Program-made: the position numbers and the translations under genes
From: Cycloclasticus sp.
GTDB lineage: Bacteria; Pseudomonadota; Gammaproteobacteria; Methylococcales; Cycloclasticaceae
Direction of reading: 5' to 3'
Assembly (NCBI GenBank): GCA_016764415.1
Contig: JAESRY010000148.1
Span: 1 to 9,178 of the forward strand
Length of the DNA: 9,178 bases
Shown here: one piece after another, positions 8,522-9,178 of the stretch
Layout: each line of letters opens with the position of its first letter
Position numbering within the stretch: position 1 is the stretch's first letter
The notes under the pieces: generated by a model
The model's input: the letters and a program-made list of their open reading frames with translations, nothing else
What the model was told of the DNA's origin: nothing
The model's database searches: none

Positions 8522-8807
8522 AAGTGTTAATCTGTGGATCCAAAAGATAACCCGCTTTAAGCCCCGTAACCAACTTATGTTCCAAGCCTTCAAGCGACAA
8601 ACCAGAAACCATGATTTTCCCTAAAAATGGATAGTTAATCATACCCGTGCTACCCAGCCTTATTTCTAGGTCAAGGTCTGGCTCACCAAACACTTGGATT
8701 TTTATCAGGTCGCCTGGTGCAAGCCTATATTGTTCAACACTCTCTGCATACGCAACATGGGCAGTCGCCAAGTATAAAATCAAAAAGAAACGAGCAACGC
8801 ATGCCAT
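8490..8807 (-). pseudogene. Wza-like polysaccharide export protein, N-terminal part only
   Basis: Proteins with the Poly_export domain form the periplasmic/outer-membrane channel for capsule or exopolysaccharide. The start at 8807 (MACVARFF) is chosen over the ATG at 8858 because GGAG lies 10 bases upstream (8818-8821 on the + strand) and a typical signal peptide follows, hydrophobic with an AYA-ES cleavage site near residue 21. The mature part is the Poly_export domain: YRLAPGDLIKIQVFGEPDLDLE, then GMINYPFLGKIMVSGLSLEGLE, then LLDPQINTSIVEYRP. In relatives EYRP is followed by a Phe-x-x-Gly-x-V strand and the SLBB domains. Here residue 102 is followed only by SFSG and a stop (TGA, 8487-8489), which are antisense icmF bases. 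No lipobox Cys is seen near the cleavage site, unlike classical Wza. The native gene would continue far beyond this point. Confidence 0.85.
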
Positions 8808-8871
8808 AAAATTATATCTCCAAAATAAAATGAAAGGCATAACAACAAGCGCTTTCAAGCATCAACACAAA

Positions 8872-9178
8872 TTAAAGTTTACCCAAAAAGGTCAGTGCAA
8901 ACTCATTTTTTACATAACTTGTACCCACCAAAGTGGAGCTTAGTTTTGTTTGGTTGTAACTTGTCTCAATATCTAGCCATGTATTAAAATCATAATTTAA
9001 TGCCACACCAATATTGGTATTTTCACGGGTGATGACCATGGTAGTTGCAGTACTAGTGAGTAGTGAGTAAGACTGAATTTGCACGGCAAAGGTGTAAGTA
9101 CCTGGACTTGCCATGTTAACGCTGATTATTGCATCACCATTTGCATCGGTATCTACACCTGTATCAACCGTGTCTAGA
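8872..9178 (-). CDS. C-terminal part of an outer-membrane beta-barrel-like protein (exopolysaccharide-locus type)
   Basis: The frame is open to the right edge and gives 101 C-terminal residues; the start lies outside the window. The last 55 residues (TRENTNIGVALNYDFNTWLDIETSY, ending KNEFALTFLGKL) alternate polar and hydrophobic residues, have NIGV and NYDFNTWL strand patterns, and end in short barrel strands. This resembles the putative beta-barrel porin proteins found beside polysaccharide export genes. The stop is 64 bases upstream of the Wza-like start, on the same strand, consistent with one exopolysaccharide operon. The first 40 residues look different: Asp/Thr-rich, then TDANGDAIISV and ASPGTYTFAV, a pattern more like an Ig-like or carboxypeptidase-regulatory fold. 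Either the protein combines the two or a further junction lies near 9050-9090. Family assignment is by pattern only. Confidence 0.55.
   Translation of the reverse strand, partial: LDTVDTGVDTDANGDAIISVNMASPGTYTFAVQIQSYSLLTSTATTMVITRENTNIGVALNYDFNTWLDIETSYNQTKLSSTLVGTSYVKNEFALTFLGKL

Noticed and set aside
8808..8858. Longer start for the export protein at 8858
   Set aside because: The added residues interrupt the signal peptide layout, while the ATG at 8807 has GGAG 10 bases upstream and begins a standard signal peptide.
8647..8943. A + strand 98-residue frame across the export gene region
   Set aside because: It runs antisense to the Poly_export coding sequence, spans the gap between the two - strand genes, and shows no domain or ribosome binding site.
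9173..9178. TCTAGA (a restriction hexamer) at the very end of the window as a cloning boundary
   Set aside because: The same hexamer occurs several times inside hflK with no sign of a cloning joint; a coincidence is sufficient.

Overview
The window reads as a low-to-moderate GC gammaproteobacterial chromosome segment. The main evidence is the gene order hflK-hflC-DUF2065(yjeT-like)-hisZ-purA, which is characteristic of gammaproteobacteria that use the short HisZ/HisG ATP phosphoribosyltransferase system. Marine genera such as Cycloclasticus or Methylophaga would fit the base composition and gene order, but that is an inference; no rRNA or other marker is present to fix the genus.

Layout. (1) Bases 1-159 encode a fragment that looks like the middle of a C5-cytosine DNA methyltransferase, read in frame into (2) the 3' half of hflK, followed by hflC (1-base overlap), a DUF2065 membrane protein, hisZ and purA, all on the + strand and closely spaced. 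A rho-independent terminator (4483-4515) ends this unit. (3) A short intergenic region holds a candidate promoter overlaid by a perfect 14-bp-arm inverted repeat (4544-4577), a probable repressor operator. (4) It drives a two-gene unit: a medium-chain-type acyl-CoA synthetase and icmF, a fused B12-dependent acyl-CoA mutase with its own G-protein chaperone. The mutase stops abruptly at residue 759, before about a third of the usual IcmF length. (5) From about 8501 to the right edge the sequence belongs to a different locus on the - strand: the C-terminal part of an outer-membrane beta-barrel-like protein followed by the N-terminal 102 residues of a Wza-type polysaccharide export protein.

How the genes work together. 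HflK and HflC form the membrane complex that controls FtsH. HisZ and PurA serve histidine and AMP synthesis. The synthetase and mutase would activate a carboxylic acid to its CoA ester and rearrange its carbon skeleton (isobutyryl-CoA to/from n-butyryl-CoA); the diagnostic active-site residues Phe596 and Gln740 favour isobutyryl-CoA over methylmalonyl-CoA mutase.

The most unusual aspect is structural. The coherent block from about 157 to 8520 is joined at both ends to unrelated genes, each time inside a coding region. On the right the join falls on a 19-20 bp stretch that fits both genes equally well. This is the mark of either an assembly chimera or microhomology-mediated rearrangement, and it should be settled before the truncated genes are interpreted biologically. 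I saw no convincing new defence, mobile or RNA system.
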